Of a stretch of DNA of 64,000 nt, positions 24,062 through 53,838 are shown in pieces. Source of the DNA: Alentia gelatinosa (taxonomy: Eukaryota > Annelida > Polychaeta > Phyllodocida > Polynoidae); contig OX465580.1 in the NCBI GenBank assembly GCA_950022655.1, forward strand, positions 94,568,797-94,632,796. The letters run 5' to 3'. A model generated the notes under the pieces. It saw only the letters and a program-made list of their open reading frames with translations. It was not told where the DNA came from and made no database searches. The translations under genes were made by a program, and so were the position numbers. Each line of letters opens with the position of its first letter. Positions within the stretch are counted from its first letter, which is position 1.

Positions 24062-25578
24062 AAAAAAGGAACAAACATGGCTCAGCGCTGTTTGTTGATC
24101 TTCAGACCAACTAGAAATTAATATCTATATGATCTCATGTAGATTGCATATTAACTACTGCGCGAGAGGGGTTCTGTTGACGCGACCTGGAACGGCCCTC
24201 TTGTTCAGAGGGAGTGTTCATTTGTTGCTGGGCAAACTCGGAACGCCGGCATACTTGTTTGACAACGTCCGCCGAAGGAACCGGAACTTGTGTTGAGCGT
24301 GTGCGCACAACTTGTTGCCGTTCGGTGGTTGGACGGAGCACATAGCGGCGTCCGTTCAGCCATGTTTTTCCCGACACCTCGGGGAGCAGCAGACGCATGT
24401 TCATTACACCTCACCTGACATTGTGGCAACATGATCTCTATAGTGAAACTACTAATAAAGCTCCAAATAAAAGTGCCATGCATATGGCCGCCATGATAGT
24501 TCCTCTCACGACAAGTGTAGCGAGACACACTTTTACTCAGCCCTCTGCTGTTCACTCACCAATCGTTGGCGCAGCCGTCCACTTAAAGTTTTTACTTCCC
24601 TAATCATACAGAAAAGGTCAGGTACGATTCAAAGCACAGCTCGACCTTGGCCCGTCGATATGGCCAAACCGTTAATTTCTCATTAGACTCTCATTTGGGG
24701 AACACCTTGAAGCTTCCCATGCAAGTGTTTGTGTCCACAAATAAGAGTATTCTGGGACGACGCCCTGCCTTGAACCAATCCCTTTAATATCGCCCATCGA
24801 CGTGAGTTAGTGGTTTTTAGAGGATGACCTTCCAACCCCTGGCGTCATTCTAGAAGGTCGTTGTGAATATGCGGGTGCAGAGATGATGAATGTTCGCACA
24901 ATAATATTGAGGCTTTTTCAGTGGGCCGTGGAAGATGAAAGGCTTAGGTTTGGGAACTCACATACGGTCTGTCAAATCAGCTTTCAGTGAATTAAATTTA
25001 AAGTGAAAAGTGATAGTTTTAAAACTGAACTAAAAATTGGATACGTGCATAAGCCTACTCATTGTCCCTTTGGTTACAAACTTGTGATGTGATGATCACC
25101 TAAATTAAAGTCATATTGAGTTGCATAGCTTTTTAAGACTTGCCAATCACTTGGCATGTGTAGGTGCCAATTGGCCATTGTATGGACAGTAGTAAAAGTA
25201 TAAGTTTGAATAATGCGATGGGACTTATCAGCCAAAGCCACATATGTGATTACCGGTGAATAAAGAAGAAGAATTAATTCTTGTTTATGCCTCAGGGTTG
25301 GCCATATATAAATGAAGCTTTGTCAAGACACCTGCTCACGGGCCAATATATTTGAATTTTGATAAAGCTAGTGGAATATAGAAGTCAATTCCTTGTAACT
25401 CTCATCACCATCTGGCCTGGACGAGGGGCAGTTACTGAATCATCAGGATAAGGCAGGAACCGGTAAGTTCTCCTCACTCAGACGCATGTTAAAGTGCGAT
25501 AGGAGATAGGAAAGTCAAACATTTGTTTCTGGGTTGGCAGTGTTTACTATTGGTCGGCCTCGCGTGAGGAGAGTGGTG

Positions 25579-25755
25579 ATGAAGGGCCCTCGGTATCTGT
25601 TATCGGTGTTGCTTTTGTCTGTTTACTACACGTGTACAACAAGTGCTAATAGCCAGGAGGGAGTTACGCAATGCAACTTACTCCCACGGAGAGAACTTCA
25701 CGTTTTGATTTTCGAGAAAAGTATGGGAGATGACATTTTCTCATTTGTTAATTAG
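25579..25755 (+). CDS. Possible small secreted peptide (unverified ORF)
   Basis: A 58-codon ATG-started frame with a purine at -3. Its N-terminus has a basic start (MKGPR), a hydrophobic core (YLLSVLLLSVYY) and a small-residue region (TTSANS) that could be a signal peptide cleavage site, followed by a short mature part with one cysteine and a dibasic RR. I recognise no family. There is no supporting splice or poly(A) context, so it may be chance or one exon of a larger gene. Confidence 0.15.
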   Translation: MKGPRYLLSVLLLSVYYTCTTSANSQEGVTQCNLLPRRELHVLIFEKSMGDDIFSFVN

Positions 25756-28700
25756 AGATATTTTTATCACAATGTCACAATGGGGAGTGGGATGTTCTAT
25801 TGAAAGTATCATTGACGATATACTCCTATAACTTTATGTTATGGGCTATGGTCCAATAAAGCACACATCATGGCATATATGATCTAATGAGAGATACAGG
25901 AATTTGTCATCTTTCGTAATTTGGTAAATCATTATTGGAGAGACAAAACCTTTGTCTTTAGTAGCATGTAGGCATGGAAGCAAGGGATTATTTAATGGAT
26001 TATACCAGAACTTTTTCGGTGATATTTGACCTCTAAATAACAAATAAGAGTATGCTCTCGTTATACTTCTTAGTATTTAGCCGTTAGACAATATACAAGT
26101 ATACTCACTATGGAAGTTGTTTTATCAGACAAGGTCAAAAAGGGTGTAGAATACTTGGTCATGTCTAGGCCCAATACGTACAAGAAACCACCTGATATGA
26201 GTTCTGAAATGAGATCTACTGCCACCGAAAGACAGATATGGCAACTTCATAACTCGGCTGTGGTGACATGTCCCTGAGAAGTTGGCTCATTCGTATTTAC
26301 AACAAGGGGCTTCTATAGTCTGGTGACATGACACAGGCACGGATTACTTCTGGTTTAATTGTTTTTCCGAAGAGGGATGCAAACAAATTCTATTCGAGAT
26401 AATGGCTTTTTAGAGATAATGCGAGAGGTGTAATTGGTTTAATTGTCGTATCATATATGTTAAAGATCGTTTGACTAGCATCTTAAGTTCCCATGTGAGG
26501 TCCAAGAATCATTTATCCAATCTTAGAGATAACCCGAGGATTTCCCACCTAAGGTAATCACTGAAACTAGAGAACATTCTCTTCACATAAAATGTCAGAA
26601 TAATTCCCCCTTTTGGCTAATGAGAAGGATTGGCCCCTGCACTTCTCCCAAATTAAGATGGTTTATTTGGTTAAACTCATGTTTAGAATTTGGAAACTTG
26701 AGTTAAGACCTGAGAGTGCTATGCCTAAGTTTATGTCTACATGTACATGCATCACAATTTGTTTGAACATGATAGTTCTGTAGCGGTCACCAGCTGTGTC
26801 TACCTTAAGCCTGGATGATCGTGATGACACTTCCGGCGTTAAAGAGCTACCCTGTGGATGTATTAAACCCGTAGGTTGGTTTGAATACTTGGAAAGCTGG
26901 TTGATCCGATAACTCCTATTCACACCAAGATCAAACACAAATAGTTTCAATAAAACAGTCATTTTACTATCCTGTATACATTATTTATTAACAAGGGGAG
27001 AGCCAAAGCTCCAGCCCAAACTTGTGCCTTACCACCTGGTGCTAGGTAGCAACACAGGGAGCCGGACACATTTAACCAAGGTTAAAAAGCCTGGGCTCAA
27101 CCATTGAGAGGGTACGGAAGACCGCACAAAAAAGTGAGATCCCGACAGGTTTCTTCTTCAGAGAAGGGCCACAGCAAGTATTCAGTCTACCTATTACAGA
27201 CCCAGTCTATTATACCTGGCGGGTTACATAATAAGGGCGAACTTGTGGCACTCTGTGCACAGGCTCTACCAAAACTACCACACAACAGGGACTGGCACGC
27301 CACATCCTTTGGTATAGACGGGAGAAATAAGATAACCACGCGACACCAGCAACCCCTAGACATTTGCTTTAAAACCAACTGACCCCCAATTATTATCAGG
27401 AGCAGTAGAACCTCACTCTGTACACCAGCCTTCATTCTGAACTATCTATAAGTGGTCTGTGTTGTAGGGTGGTCCGCTAACCAAAGTTTTCAAAAATGAT
27501 ATTGAAGTGTCCGTTCAAATTCAGGGAGATTACGCTTAATGGAGTCGTCCGCTGTTTCTACTGTTTATTAATGTGTCCCTATGTATATCTACAATTGTAA
27601 CCTGTAGAATAAACGTTAGGGGGCCATATCGATGTACTACATTATTATGCTTTCATCGGACTCTGGTGCCGACCCTTGCCCTGTCCAAGATGGTTGAAGA
27701 CAAATTATCCTCAGTCACGTCATCGCCCAACAGTAGTGTGCCCAGATATCATCGCTTAGTAAAACCATCAGATATGGGGACAATGGCAACAATAGTCGCG
27801 CAGATAGGCATCGGGCTCTGGCACTGCCTCTTGGAGCCACCATGCGGATACCGGTGCCAGATTCTGGGCACAAGCAAGGCTTGTTATCGGATCGTTATCA
27901 GGTCATTATGGACCACGCTAGTAGCAGAACCAAGATGGGCACCTCTTGAAAACATATGCTTCAGCTGAGGCGGTAAATTGGGGTTTACACACACCTGGTG
28001 CTAATCCTATCGCTATTGTTTCTACTTTCTATTAATTGTCAGATCACTTTATATTGATAGGAATGCGTCCCGAGATTCTTAAGTTATGATATACGGATGC
28101 TTAGTTCCTGTGGGAAAATTAAATCAAACTACATGTATCCATATCTCAAGAAATGCATTGCCATCAAGGAGGTGGTCCATCGTGTAAAGTCTCCCTGGGG
28201 CATGAAAATCATGATATATTGATCTCCAAGTGATGCGACCATTTTAAGTTCTGTTGTTTCTTTTTCTTTTAATCATTTTCTAGAAGTAATGAAGTTCTTA
28301 ATAAAGAGTAGTAAGTCGATAATAATACATTACTCAACTGGTACTCCACATCGTTCTTTGTGTTGCCTCTGACGCTACAACCCAGGCAGTTCTCCAACAT
28401 TTAAATATTCAGCTAAAGACATGTTATATTCAACATTGACGTTCATCTATGTAGTACATCAACCCTTTTTTTTTTTTAATGATAATTGACATCACAGACA
28501 CAAAAATAGACATTTACGGCAAAAATACAATACTTGTCATAACAGTACCAATGCCATTCAAGTGATGCAGACATATTCGAATGCAATAAATATACAAATT
28601 ACATGTCTTAGGTCCCTGAACACACAACAAACGTTTTTTCAGATCCTTGTTCATGTGAGATTTTCAACCATTTGGAACCCGTGGGTACAAATATCTTGAG

Positions 28701-28822
28701 CTCTGACTTATCGGTTAAGTACACCCTGTCCTTGATGCCTTGTTTATGTTATTTTCTGGCACGTCACTTCCTGGTTCGGTGCCAGGTCCTTTGGCTCCAC
28801 CTGTCTGGACGTCGGCACTGGC

Positions 28823-28855
28823 TGATTGACACCTGATTGGAGCTTTGATTGACAC
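28823..28855. promoter_or_regulatory. Paired PBX/MEIS-like sites
   Basis: TGATTGACAC occurs at 28823-28832 and again at 28846-28855 with TGATTGG between them. The PBX-MEIS/PREP decamer is TGATTGACAG, so both match 9 of 10 positions. E-box words (CACCTG, CACGTG, CAGGTG) lie within 40 bp. This is a candidate enhancer about 4 kb upstream of PRDM13, from motif content only. Confidence 0.25.
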
Positions 28856-28959
28856 GTGACTGACTGAATCAGGTGAGCGACTGAGTCACATCAGACTGCC
28901 TTACTCCTTGTCTTCCTGACTATAGTTTGGCTGCCTCAGCCCTCAGCATTTATCTCCAA

Positions 28960-29850
28960 TATCCTCACAATGATTATCTTACTAAGGAATCGTCACACCT
29001 TACCCTATTCAACATGCATCCTTACAGAATCCCCTAAACCTGAACACTCCACACCCCCAGTGCTCATCTTTCATAGTCCCCATCTCACACGGAAAACCAT
29101 GATCATCGTCCATTTGCCCACTGTAGCCCGAACCTCAGAAGTCCTCACCTTTTGCATACACAGTACACCTCGACGACAGCAAGCCATCACTCTCACAATA
29201 CCAAAAACCGTTCCTGTATTGTCCTTCGGCCTAAAGCCTTTCTGAGGTGCTAGATTATCGCTGTGAGATATTCCTATGAAACAAGACAAGCCATTTTGTG
29301 TTAGCGATTCTGGAAATCGCAGCGCTTTTCGCTTGGTGTATCTCCGACTTTATGCTTGTTCTACCACAGCATGTGACAATCTCAGTATTCATCACCATTT
29401 GATCCTTACTGTAAATCACCCTAAATAAATCATCATCTTTTCCAACGCCCACATTACATCACCGTTCTTTTTATCCTAAATCATTTTCACCTTCAATGTC
29501 CCTCACCCTCTCACCCTAATTCCTGATACACTACACGAAGACACCATATTCTTAATAGCTTTTATGTCCTCACTATCAAACACTCTCATTGTGAAAACTT
29601 ATTGCTCTTCACTATTAGTGTATTATATTCAATGGATCTCACGAACATGCAATTTACCAATACCATAATACCATTCGCTGTCAATGCATTTTACTCATAG
29701 TGCCCAGTATCATCATTAAAGGTAATCGTTTATATAATCCTCAGCTCGATTAATGTCTAACTCATCAAACTCATTATTTTTGCTCATCTGCATTTCTGCC
29801 ATGAATTATGTGTCTCCGCTTGTAACCTCGATCCATCAGTATATCTCACT
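28960..29850. other. G-poor, strand-asymmetric stretch
   Basis: On the plus strand this region is rich in A, C and T but strikingly poor in G, with words such as TCACCCT and CATCACC recurring. No protein is recognised. It may be an old degenerate simple repeat. A mirror-image C-poor stretch lies at about 40525-40810. Confidence 0.35.
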
Positions 29851-30325
29851 ATCAGAACATCCCACAAAGATGTTTGTGTAACGAACATATTGAAGTCAAT
29901 ACGGGAGAGGGAAACATTGTTTTAGTTTGAATGTCAATCTCGTAGATATTGTCTTTTTTTAATTAACAAAGCCAAATAATTTCTGCAATGGGCCATGTGC
30001 TACTGCTTTGCAAAATAAATGTGGATGTATGTCTGCTATAAAGGTTAATTATATCATATAGTAGTGATATTATTGGGCTCCTGGCAGAAAGAACTGGGCA
30101 TATATGTGAGGCTTTATATATGTATACATATCCTTAGTGGTTATTACTCACGAATAATTATCGAGAGAAATCGTCTTAATTTCCATTATCAAAACATTTG
30201 TGTAATAAAAACAAACATTTAAAAGACCCTTTTTGTAGATAGATATACGTAGTTCACTATCTACCTGTTCTTGGAATTTGCCTCCATTTGTTATTACATA
30301 AACGTCTATGTCATACTTTGTGTGT

Positions 30326-30338
30326 GGGGGGGGGGGGG
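30326..30338. repeat. 13-bp G run
   Basis: Homopolymer preceded by a short TG run. Simple sequence; the length may be unreliable. Confidence 0.85.
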
Positions 30339-30339
30339 T

Positions 30340-32215
30340 AAACTTTCTTTATTGAGTCAAAGTTTGCATACACCAGTGGATTTCACCAAGTCAGCGATTT
30401 GATTTTAAGACCCAACAAAGCGGCAGAAGGCCTCAGCCTTTTCATAAGGCTGGTTTAAATGGCCATGCCGTACTAGAAGACTGTAATGACACTTTCTAGA
30501 GATTTTTTTTAATAAAAGAAAAGAAAAAGTCAACCAGGTTTTAACAAGGGAAACACTACACAGCAGTATCATATACAACAATGAGTTTAGATGCAAAGTG
30601 CATAATTCAACCTTAAAATCTATTGACCAGAAAAAAATTAGTTTGGGTTGACTAGGCTAGTTTTGCCATATCCTAGCTTTCATGTTGGCTTTTGTCAGCG
30701 CTTTGAACATCACAACAGATTCTGTATTTTGCAAAACTGGAAGTATGTTTACGTCGGGTAAGTACTGATGTACTTTGGAGAGAAGAACGGAATAAGCATT
30801 GACATCATTCCGATCACTTTTATGGATGGAATAATTTACCTGTCTGTCCATCTCCGTCTTTCATATGGAATTAATGACATCTAGCCTCGTTTATAATTAA
30901 AAATAATCCCTATCGGCTCTTAACAATAGTATATTGTAACTACATTAATCTGAACACGTGGTAAGCAAATGAGCAACACGTAATCTCAACAACCTAACGG
31001 TCAGTTACACTAACACGTGCGTCTTTTGTTTGTGCGCCATTGATCTGACCAATCGAAAAACGTTGGAGCTATTGTTTTACTGCACATGCACACAAGGAGT
31101 TGGGAGAGGGAGGGGGGTCCTAGTGAGAGTGGTCAGTCGGGTCAGCGTTACTCAAGGAGAGCGTAGCTACCCACTGACCACTTGACCAAAATTGCACCCT
31201 GGGACTGAGACCAGGCACAGGCGGCAGGCATTGATCGACGCATGCGCAGGGTGGTCGCGTAGAGAGGGCGCTGCTGGTCGGCACCTGGATTGGGAGTGTG
31301 TGGTGGTACGGAATCCACCCACCCACTGACCGGAGATGAGTACGTACTGAAACAATGACCAACACATGTTACACCATTCTCCAAGCATAGGCTCCCCGCA
31401 GAGACATCCGCCGGAGCCAGTCCTCAGAGCAGAGAGCTTTCCTGGCCGAACTACACGCGACCAAGCCCTCCACCCCCTACTCACCCCCTGCCCACTGACC
31501 ACACACACACACACGTTCAGGAAGGGGTTTAATTCAAGTAGGGTTTACTCCGATGAAGGGCTGTATCTTTACCCCTACCTCCGCCAGGCGGTGGAGATCT
31601 CATTGATGTTGTCTGTGGGGTATTTTTGAGGCGGCAACTCAAGGCGGACACTCGCTCCAGGGCGCCCTGGTCTAAGTGGATTGAGTAATAACTTCAATGG
31701 GGACGTCCAGGACACTTTATTAATAACCAACCACCCTGACCCTGTATCCCACTACTTGCAATCTTGTCCCTGATATATATCCATATGTATCTGGTCCCAC
31801 GACTATCTAGATGAGACACGTAGGGAAAGGGGAGGGGCACGAGAAACCACACAGCCCTTTCAAGTTGCCAAGAGCGATGTGCGCTCAATTGTAACAAGGA
31901 GGGGCTTCAAAGTGCAGCTGGGACGAGGCATGAAGAGAATATTCCCAGGCGGAATTTCAACTAAGAGCGAGGACTGTATGTCCGCAGGGAAAAGCGGGTG
32001 TTGCTTCATTAATATGTCGCCACAAGGACTGTTATTGTAATCCATTGTCAGCTTAGGGCGACTGAAGTGCCGCCGACGGCTGAGAACCTGTCCTGCTAAT
32101 ATTGATAACGATGTCATAATCAAAGGATGTGATAGTCGTCTGCTCATGAATCGGATTTCGATCGCACAAAGCCCCAAAAGGGCTAATATTAGGCTCCCAT
32201 TAGGGCTCAATGCCA
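30340..32215. other. Upstream spacer of PRDM13
   Basis: No recognisable gene. CGCATGCGCA at 31239-31248 matches the NRF1 motif and lies in a locally GC-rich patch (31080-31680) that may be part of the distal promoter. The open frames on both strands there have no recognisable domain. Confidence 0.35.
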
Positions 32216-32289
32216 AATCAGCGTGAATGTCTCGGATACGGCGAATTATAATACATTACACTCACACAACACACACACAGACTGTCCTT

Positions 32290-32720
32290 CTTCCCTGGGC
32301 CGGGGAACTGGCTCCGCCCACTTCTGTCCGCGCCTGCGTACTGGGCGCGGGAGGCGTGGCTTAGAACGTGAATGGCATTGTTGGTGGCGGTGACAGGCGG
32401 GGAGCAGCTGGTGGAGGGCCTGGATTGTCCCATCGCGCGGCGGTGCGTGGCGCGCCGGGTGCGGGGCGCCGGGGTGGGTGGCGGGTGGTGGGCGGATGGT
32501 GTCGCTCTGTGTCGGCGGTGACAGCACCGGGCCCGGGTCGCAGGGTGGCTGGCGGGTAGTAAGAGGGCGGTCGCCAGGTCTGGGTGGCGGGTACAGGCAC
32601 CACGACGCGCGACATAAGAGGCGCGCCACACCCGGCTGTCGGGTCAGTACCAGTCGGTTCGCCGCCGCGGATACACGTGGCGACCAACGCAGACCGGCAA
32701 CAAGTGAATCTCTGATCTGA
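32290..32720 (+). promoter_or_regulatory. CpG-rich block upstream of PRDM13
   Basis: Dense CG dinucleotides and GC-rich words immediately before the TATA-like box and exon 1, as in an unmethylated developmental promoter. Long frames on both strands are by-products of the base composition and none resembles a protein. Confidence 0.5.
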
Positions 32721-32755
32721 TTCAAAGGCTGTGGTTATATGTGGGTGTTGCTGTG

Positions 32756-32762
32756 TATAAAT
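32756..32762 (+). promoter_or_regulatory. TATA-like box of PRDM13
   Basis: TATAAAT about 290 bp before the first in-frame ATG, just downstream of the CpG-rich block. Initiation would fall near 32786-32792, where CTCCATA gives a usable initiator-like context. Inferred from position and motif only. Confidence 0.3.
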
Positions 32763-32870
32763 TGAAACTTGATATTTTATCTGACACCTCCATACAGCTG
32801 GTGAATTAATCATCACTGTTCTTTGAACTCTGCGGAAGGACTTGGTACGGATTATATTTTGTTACCCGGA

Positions 32871-32935
32871 ATGGCGTATCAGTCTCACTCACGCTGATGT
32901 GGACATTTCCAAATATACAGATTGTCAAAATTTAG
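32871..32935 (+). promoter_or_regulatory. Two overlapping upstream ORFs in the PRDM13 leader
   Basis: An ATG at 32871 opens an 8-codon frame ending with TGA at 32895-32897. A second ATG at 32897 overlaps that stop by one base (TGATG) and runs 12 codons to TAG at 32933-32935. If the transcript starts near 32790, both lie in the 5' UTR and could lower or condition initiation at the main ORF. Confidence 0.35.
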
Positions 32936-33044
32936 GATCGATCGACTTGGAACTTTACTCGGACTGAGGTCTGGAATCAGACTTCACACCATTAAGGGAT
33001 AGCCACACCCTGTTTAACACTGCGACGCCACGCGCGTCGACTTC

Positions 33045-49615
<16,571 letters not shown>

Positions 49616-50185
49616 GCATACGCTAAACATACGTTGTTATTAAGATGAAAACGTTGTTATCTACTATATCAAAACAGACATATTCCTGCACGTCAAATAG
49701 GGACGGTCTCTGGTCATTAGACGATGTTAAAAATACACTTAGCCTCTATTTATACATGTTTGTTACATGCATCTGTCACACGTCTGGTAATCAGAGGTAA
49801 ATTTTGTGTATATTTCTCTAGTTTCCATATAACCTATAAGACACCTGGTTTGAACTAAACTGTACCAGACACCAATGCATGGCATCTACATTCACGATGA
49901 ATGTCAGACCCCAAAACCAAAGACTATTTTATCACTGAATTCATATACATGTACAGTTGTACAAAATCATGATACGTAGACTCTCGACAAATTCACCTCA
50001 AGTGAGAACAGGATGCACAAGTTTAATTTATTCTCAAAGTTAGGATATTATTTAAAAAACATATATATGTATATATGAAGTATAATATTAACTTATAAAA
50101 GGGTGCAAATGGTATGAAAGTGTGTATGAAGCACCACAGAATGATTTATTGCTATAACTTGATGTTGAGGAATGATTATGTACAT

Positions 50186-50563
50186 AATAAAGATAAATTC
50201 TCCAGCTATGGAAGAAGCGCACTACTTCCTTATGGACCACGTAGATACACCAAATTCAAAAGGCATTGGACAAGTGTGAAAGTGTTATGTTTCTGGTGGT
50301 CTATTGATAGATACTTTTAAAAAGAGTACACGTCTTCCAAATGTTGCAATAAAGTTAAGTCTTCCAGAGACACCTACCAAAGGTTTGTCAAAGAATGATT
50401 GAGACGTTTTATCCTTCTATTTGTAGATTGTTCACTGCCCTGAGGGGCCTCTACGCAAACCATGGCTGTCCGCCATAATGACAAGGTCTAGGCCTCTGTG
50501 GCAAAATAATAAGCCTTTGGTGTATATTTTTTGTGAACCTAATAACTGACCGATCAGAATAAA
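50186..50563 (+). terminator. PRDM13 polyadenylation signals
   Basis: AATAAA occurs at 50186-50191, 50348-50353 and 50558-50563 in the AT-rich DNA after the stop, giving candidate 3' UTRs of about 0.6 to 0.97 kb. Which one is used cannot be told from sequence. Confidence 0.45.
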
Positions 50564-50599
50564 GCGATGTACAATTGAAGTGAAACAACCCTCTTTTGC

Positions 50600-52850
50600 T
50601 TGCTAATTGCACGAGTAGGGCCGCTCCTGATGTCGCAAAAAAAGAAAGTTCCCCTATTGTTGCCCAGGGTGATGATTGTTGCTACAAAGACATGGGGTAC
50701 TTAGCTGCTGTAGGGGCCCTCTGGCAGCGTGCCAGAAGTGCACAAGGGTCCGGCCTGGTGTTTCATTATGACTGTTTCATCTCCATGGGGAAGGTGGGCA
50801 CACAGGTAAGCACCCCACCTACCCTGCTATGACAAAAAAGGAGCCGCACCCCAACAGAACATACCGCCCATCAGCACTGGAGCGGCGCAGGGTACTATCA
50901 TAAAAGCCCTTTCCGTCATCGAGCGGAAGCATGACGCCCGCCCGCTAGAAATTCTGGGTAAATCGACCGGAAGTTACCAGGGTGACTTTAGGACCCTGGG
51001 GCAATGGGAGTACAAGGGTCAGAGAAGAGGGAGTATGCAAAAGGGATAGAGCAATTTGTGAGGTAATCCTTGCCCATATTTTGAGCCCATATTTATGACC
51101 TGACCTACAGATATTATCATGTTTAGATATCTTTTAGAGTTAATACCAATGATAGATTCGGAAGGTGCTCGGGGCTGTGTCCCTTTTTATGTAGGGGAGA
51201 GCGATCTATGGGTTTATAAAGCTCAATATCGCTTCCCTTTAAGCATTCATGAATACCTCTATCTTGGACATAAAATGATTTTTTACACGAAAAAGATCCC
51301 GAGCAGTCTCGTAACTATTTATTCACTCAACAAACTTGGTTCCGCAATAAGGCTTATTTCCATATCTTTGTTCTGTACTCCAAGAGTAAAATTACAATCC
51401 TTCACAATCAGATTCTACACCTTCTCGAGTATCTGAAAATGTAGACCTACATGTGCCATTTCATGCGGTATCTACTTACAATCCTCCTAACAATTTTGGA
51501 GCCCATTCCTCAATGCTTCAAGGGATTGTCTCTACCTGTGAGGTGTAAAGTAAATGTATGTCTACAAAGCTACTTATCTATCTTCATATTTCACCATACA
51601 TGTAAGCCCTGGTCGCGAACATTCGTTTCTCTGTGTTTGACAACTTCCGGATATTTAGCATCTAGGAAACCCAAGTTATGTCTCTGAATACAAATGGAAC
51701 CTACATCTAAACAGACTGACAAACAAGATGATAACTTTTAAACAACAACTAAAACTTTACTTATAATTATTGTCACTAAGATTTCATGCCAAAGAGTTCC
51801 TAGGTCCACGTAATCGTTTTCCGTTTCCCCAGTCCCTATTACCCCCTTTTCTTTACCTTCCTCGTTTTTGATCTTCTTTTTTTTCAAAAAGGAATTTGCT
51901 CATATAGACTCATATGTGCTTTTCACTTGAAACGATCTTGACCTTTAACCCTAGGTTTATCAATCATTCCATGTGGCATCTTTGTCATGAAATACAAAGA
52001 ATTGGTGGAACTATCCAGCAGAAGACGTTATTCCCAACAAACATTAAAACATGTCAAAAATTCACCATTTACTCCAAATACTCTAAAACCAATCACAAAC
52101 ACTAGAGGGGATGGTAATGGTAATCACCAAGGCTCCAAGCTTCATATTACACCCATGTATATACCAGCCTGACGTGGACTCCTCAGACAACTCCAGACGA
52201 CTCGTGTACAGCAGCAACCTTGCCGCCGCGATGGCGCATTCTTGCATGTAGCCAGTCGGCGCTAAAGGGACCAGAAAGAGCCAATATTTGCGAGTCTGGA
52301 CGGTGGTGCACGCCTCGCACGGCTGGGTAGGAGTCTGTTTGGTGCTGGCCGCTGACAGTCGGCTAAGCCCGGCTGACGGGTGGTGGGGCCCGGCCTCACC
52401 GTGTATAACGCCAGCCCAGTTTTTGTTACTCTTACCAGTGTGCAGAGGCAGCCTTGCCGAGATGAATACTGAGACGAGAACTTCATTGTTGTATCACAGT
52501 GTACATAAAAATAGAAAATGAAGGTTCCAGAATACAGTTCATCTGTGGGTGTGCACGGCCTAGGTAACAAATTTGGGATCAGCATCGAAATAAATTGTCT
52601 TTTCATGAAATAGGGTTTCCGATTCATTTTTGTTGTAATCCCATGCTTGGTATCTTATGTCCAATACGTTGCTATACAAGCACACATAAGTATGTCCGAA
52701 GGGGAAGTGTGAAGTGATGTCGAGGAGCGCCTTTTGTGAATAACAGCGAAAGAAATGCATTGAAAAGGAATGCATGTATGCATATTAAAACGTCAAGCAT
52801 TAAACTAACATCTTCATGGAATACGGTAACGTATTAGGGATTTTTCTATT
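50600..52850. other. Gene-free spacer
   Basis: No recognisable gene. Around 51735-51775 a short frame (TFKQQLKLYL) resembles the last residues of a LINE RT ORF, but too little remains to call it. Confidence 0.4.
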
Positions 52851-52857
52851 GTCTATT

Positions 52858-53090
52858 TTCTTTCTTTTTTTCGCCATTACTCTTTACCTCCACATGACAT
52901 AACCATTATCTACAAGGCTTGTACGAAAATTAGACTTTTCACATTCGACATCAGTAATATTTATCATTTTCTTTATGCAAAATATGATAAATATTATATG
53001 CATGTAGGGCGACCATATTTGTCAGACTCTAGGAGAATCTCGAATTTCTTTCTTTTTTCGCCATTACTCTTTACCTCCACATAACATTAC
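52858..53090. repeat. Direct repeat pair, about 40 bp
   Basis: A T-rich run followed by CGCCATTACTCTTTACCTCC and ACAT occurs at 52858-52912 and again at 53045-53090, about 183 bp apart, nearly identical. They may be the flanks or ends of one small insertion. Confidence 0.7.
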
Positions 53091-53428
53091 CCTACTTAAA
53101 ATTGGAGAAGACTGCTACATTTTCCAGCTGAAGAGAAGTTTTTTCTCTGGTAGAATATTTGAGCTACAGCGCAGAGATCATTGTGCAAAGACGGCAAGAT
53201 TGGACAATGATTGATAAGGTAAACAAGGTGTAAGTATCTACTGAAGCTGGCCCTTTACCAGAGGGACACGACGTGCCTTCCAAATGACAAGTTCTGGGTT
53301 TTTTTCCCTTTCTTCTCTCATTGTATCAGGCCACGATAGATTCTACCTGAAAAATCATATTCAGATTTTAATATTCATCGAAGGGATGTTTTCTATTCAA
53401 CCTAAATCGGGGTTCACACGGAAAGAAT

Positions 53429-53606
53429 TAAGGCCCGGTATCCACTGACTTCCCGATACCCTACGATAGACCTTACGATGCGTGCATCGGGGTGTATCGG
53501 CAATGGGTGGAAGCTGAATTTCCAATGCGTTATCGATTTTGTGTCTTGAGATGCGTCATAATGCCTATCCTAGTGTATGGGGAGCTTAGTGGACGCCGGA
53601 CGGGTG
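53429..53606. mobile_element. MITE, family 'TAAGGCCCG', copy 2
   Basis: Starts TAAGGCCCGGTATCCACTGA and ends AGCTTAGTGGACGCCGGAC, so the right terminus is partly degraded. It matches the 36193-36328 copy in its ends and in the internal CGATGC/GCATCG and CCTATC words. Immediately upstream, GGGGTTCACACGG resembles the end of the other MITE family at 53839. Confidence 0.6.
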
Positions 53607-53838
53607 TATTTCACATCTCTACCCGAGTCTCAGCTAATCCTCCTGTGGTAGAAAATCTCAGCGGAAAGTGCCGTATTTTGCTTTCCATATTCTAAAATGC
53701 AAAATACTGAAAAATCACATGATACATAGTCTCAGACATAGTCACAGTGAACACTCACCCTGTGACTCAAGTACCCTTTAGGGGAATGGTATGAAAAAAT
53801 ATGTGACCCTGCTTGCTGGCCTTCTATTGGCTAGGTTA

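Larger units (their letters stand above)
22490..28740. other. Gene-free spacer
   Basis: About 6 kb without a recognisable protein gene. Named sites inside it are the E-box/TTCCCA cluster at 24014-24061 and a small ORF with a signal-peptide-like N-terminus at 25579-25755. The frames at 24135-24555, 27104-27382 and 27573-27968 show no recognisable domain. Confidence 0.4.

Noticed and set aside
32218..32816. Long minus-strand frames of 137-159 codons next to the PRDM13 promoter
   Set aside because: Several phases are open at once in CpG-rich DNA; the products are Pro/Arg/His-rich with no domain. This is a composition effect.
51600..51790. LINE 3' end suggested by TFKQQLKLYL
   Set aside because: Only about ten residues resemble an RT C-terminus and the upstream frames are broken; too short to separate from chance.
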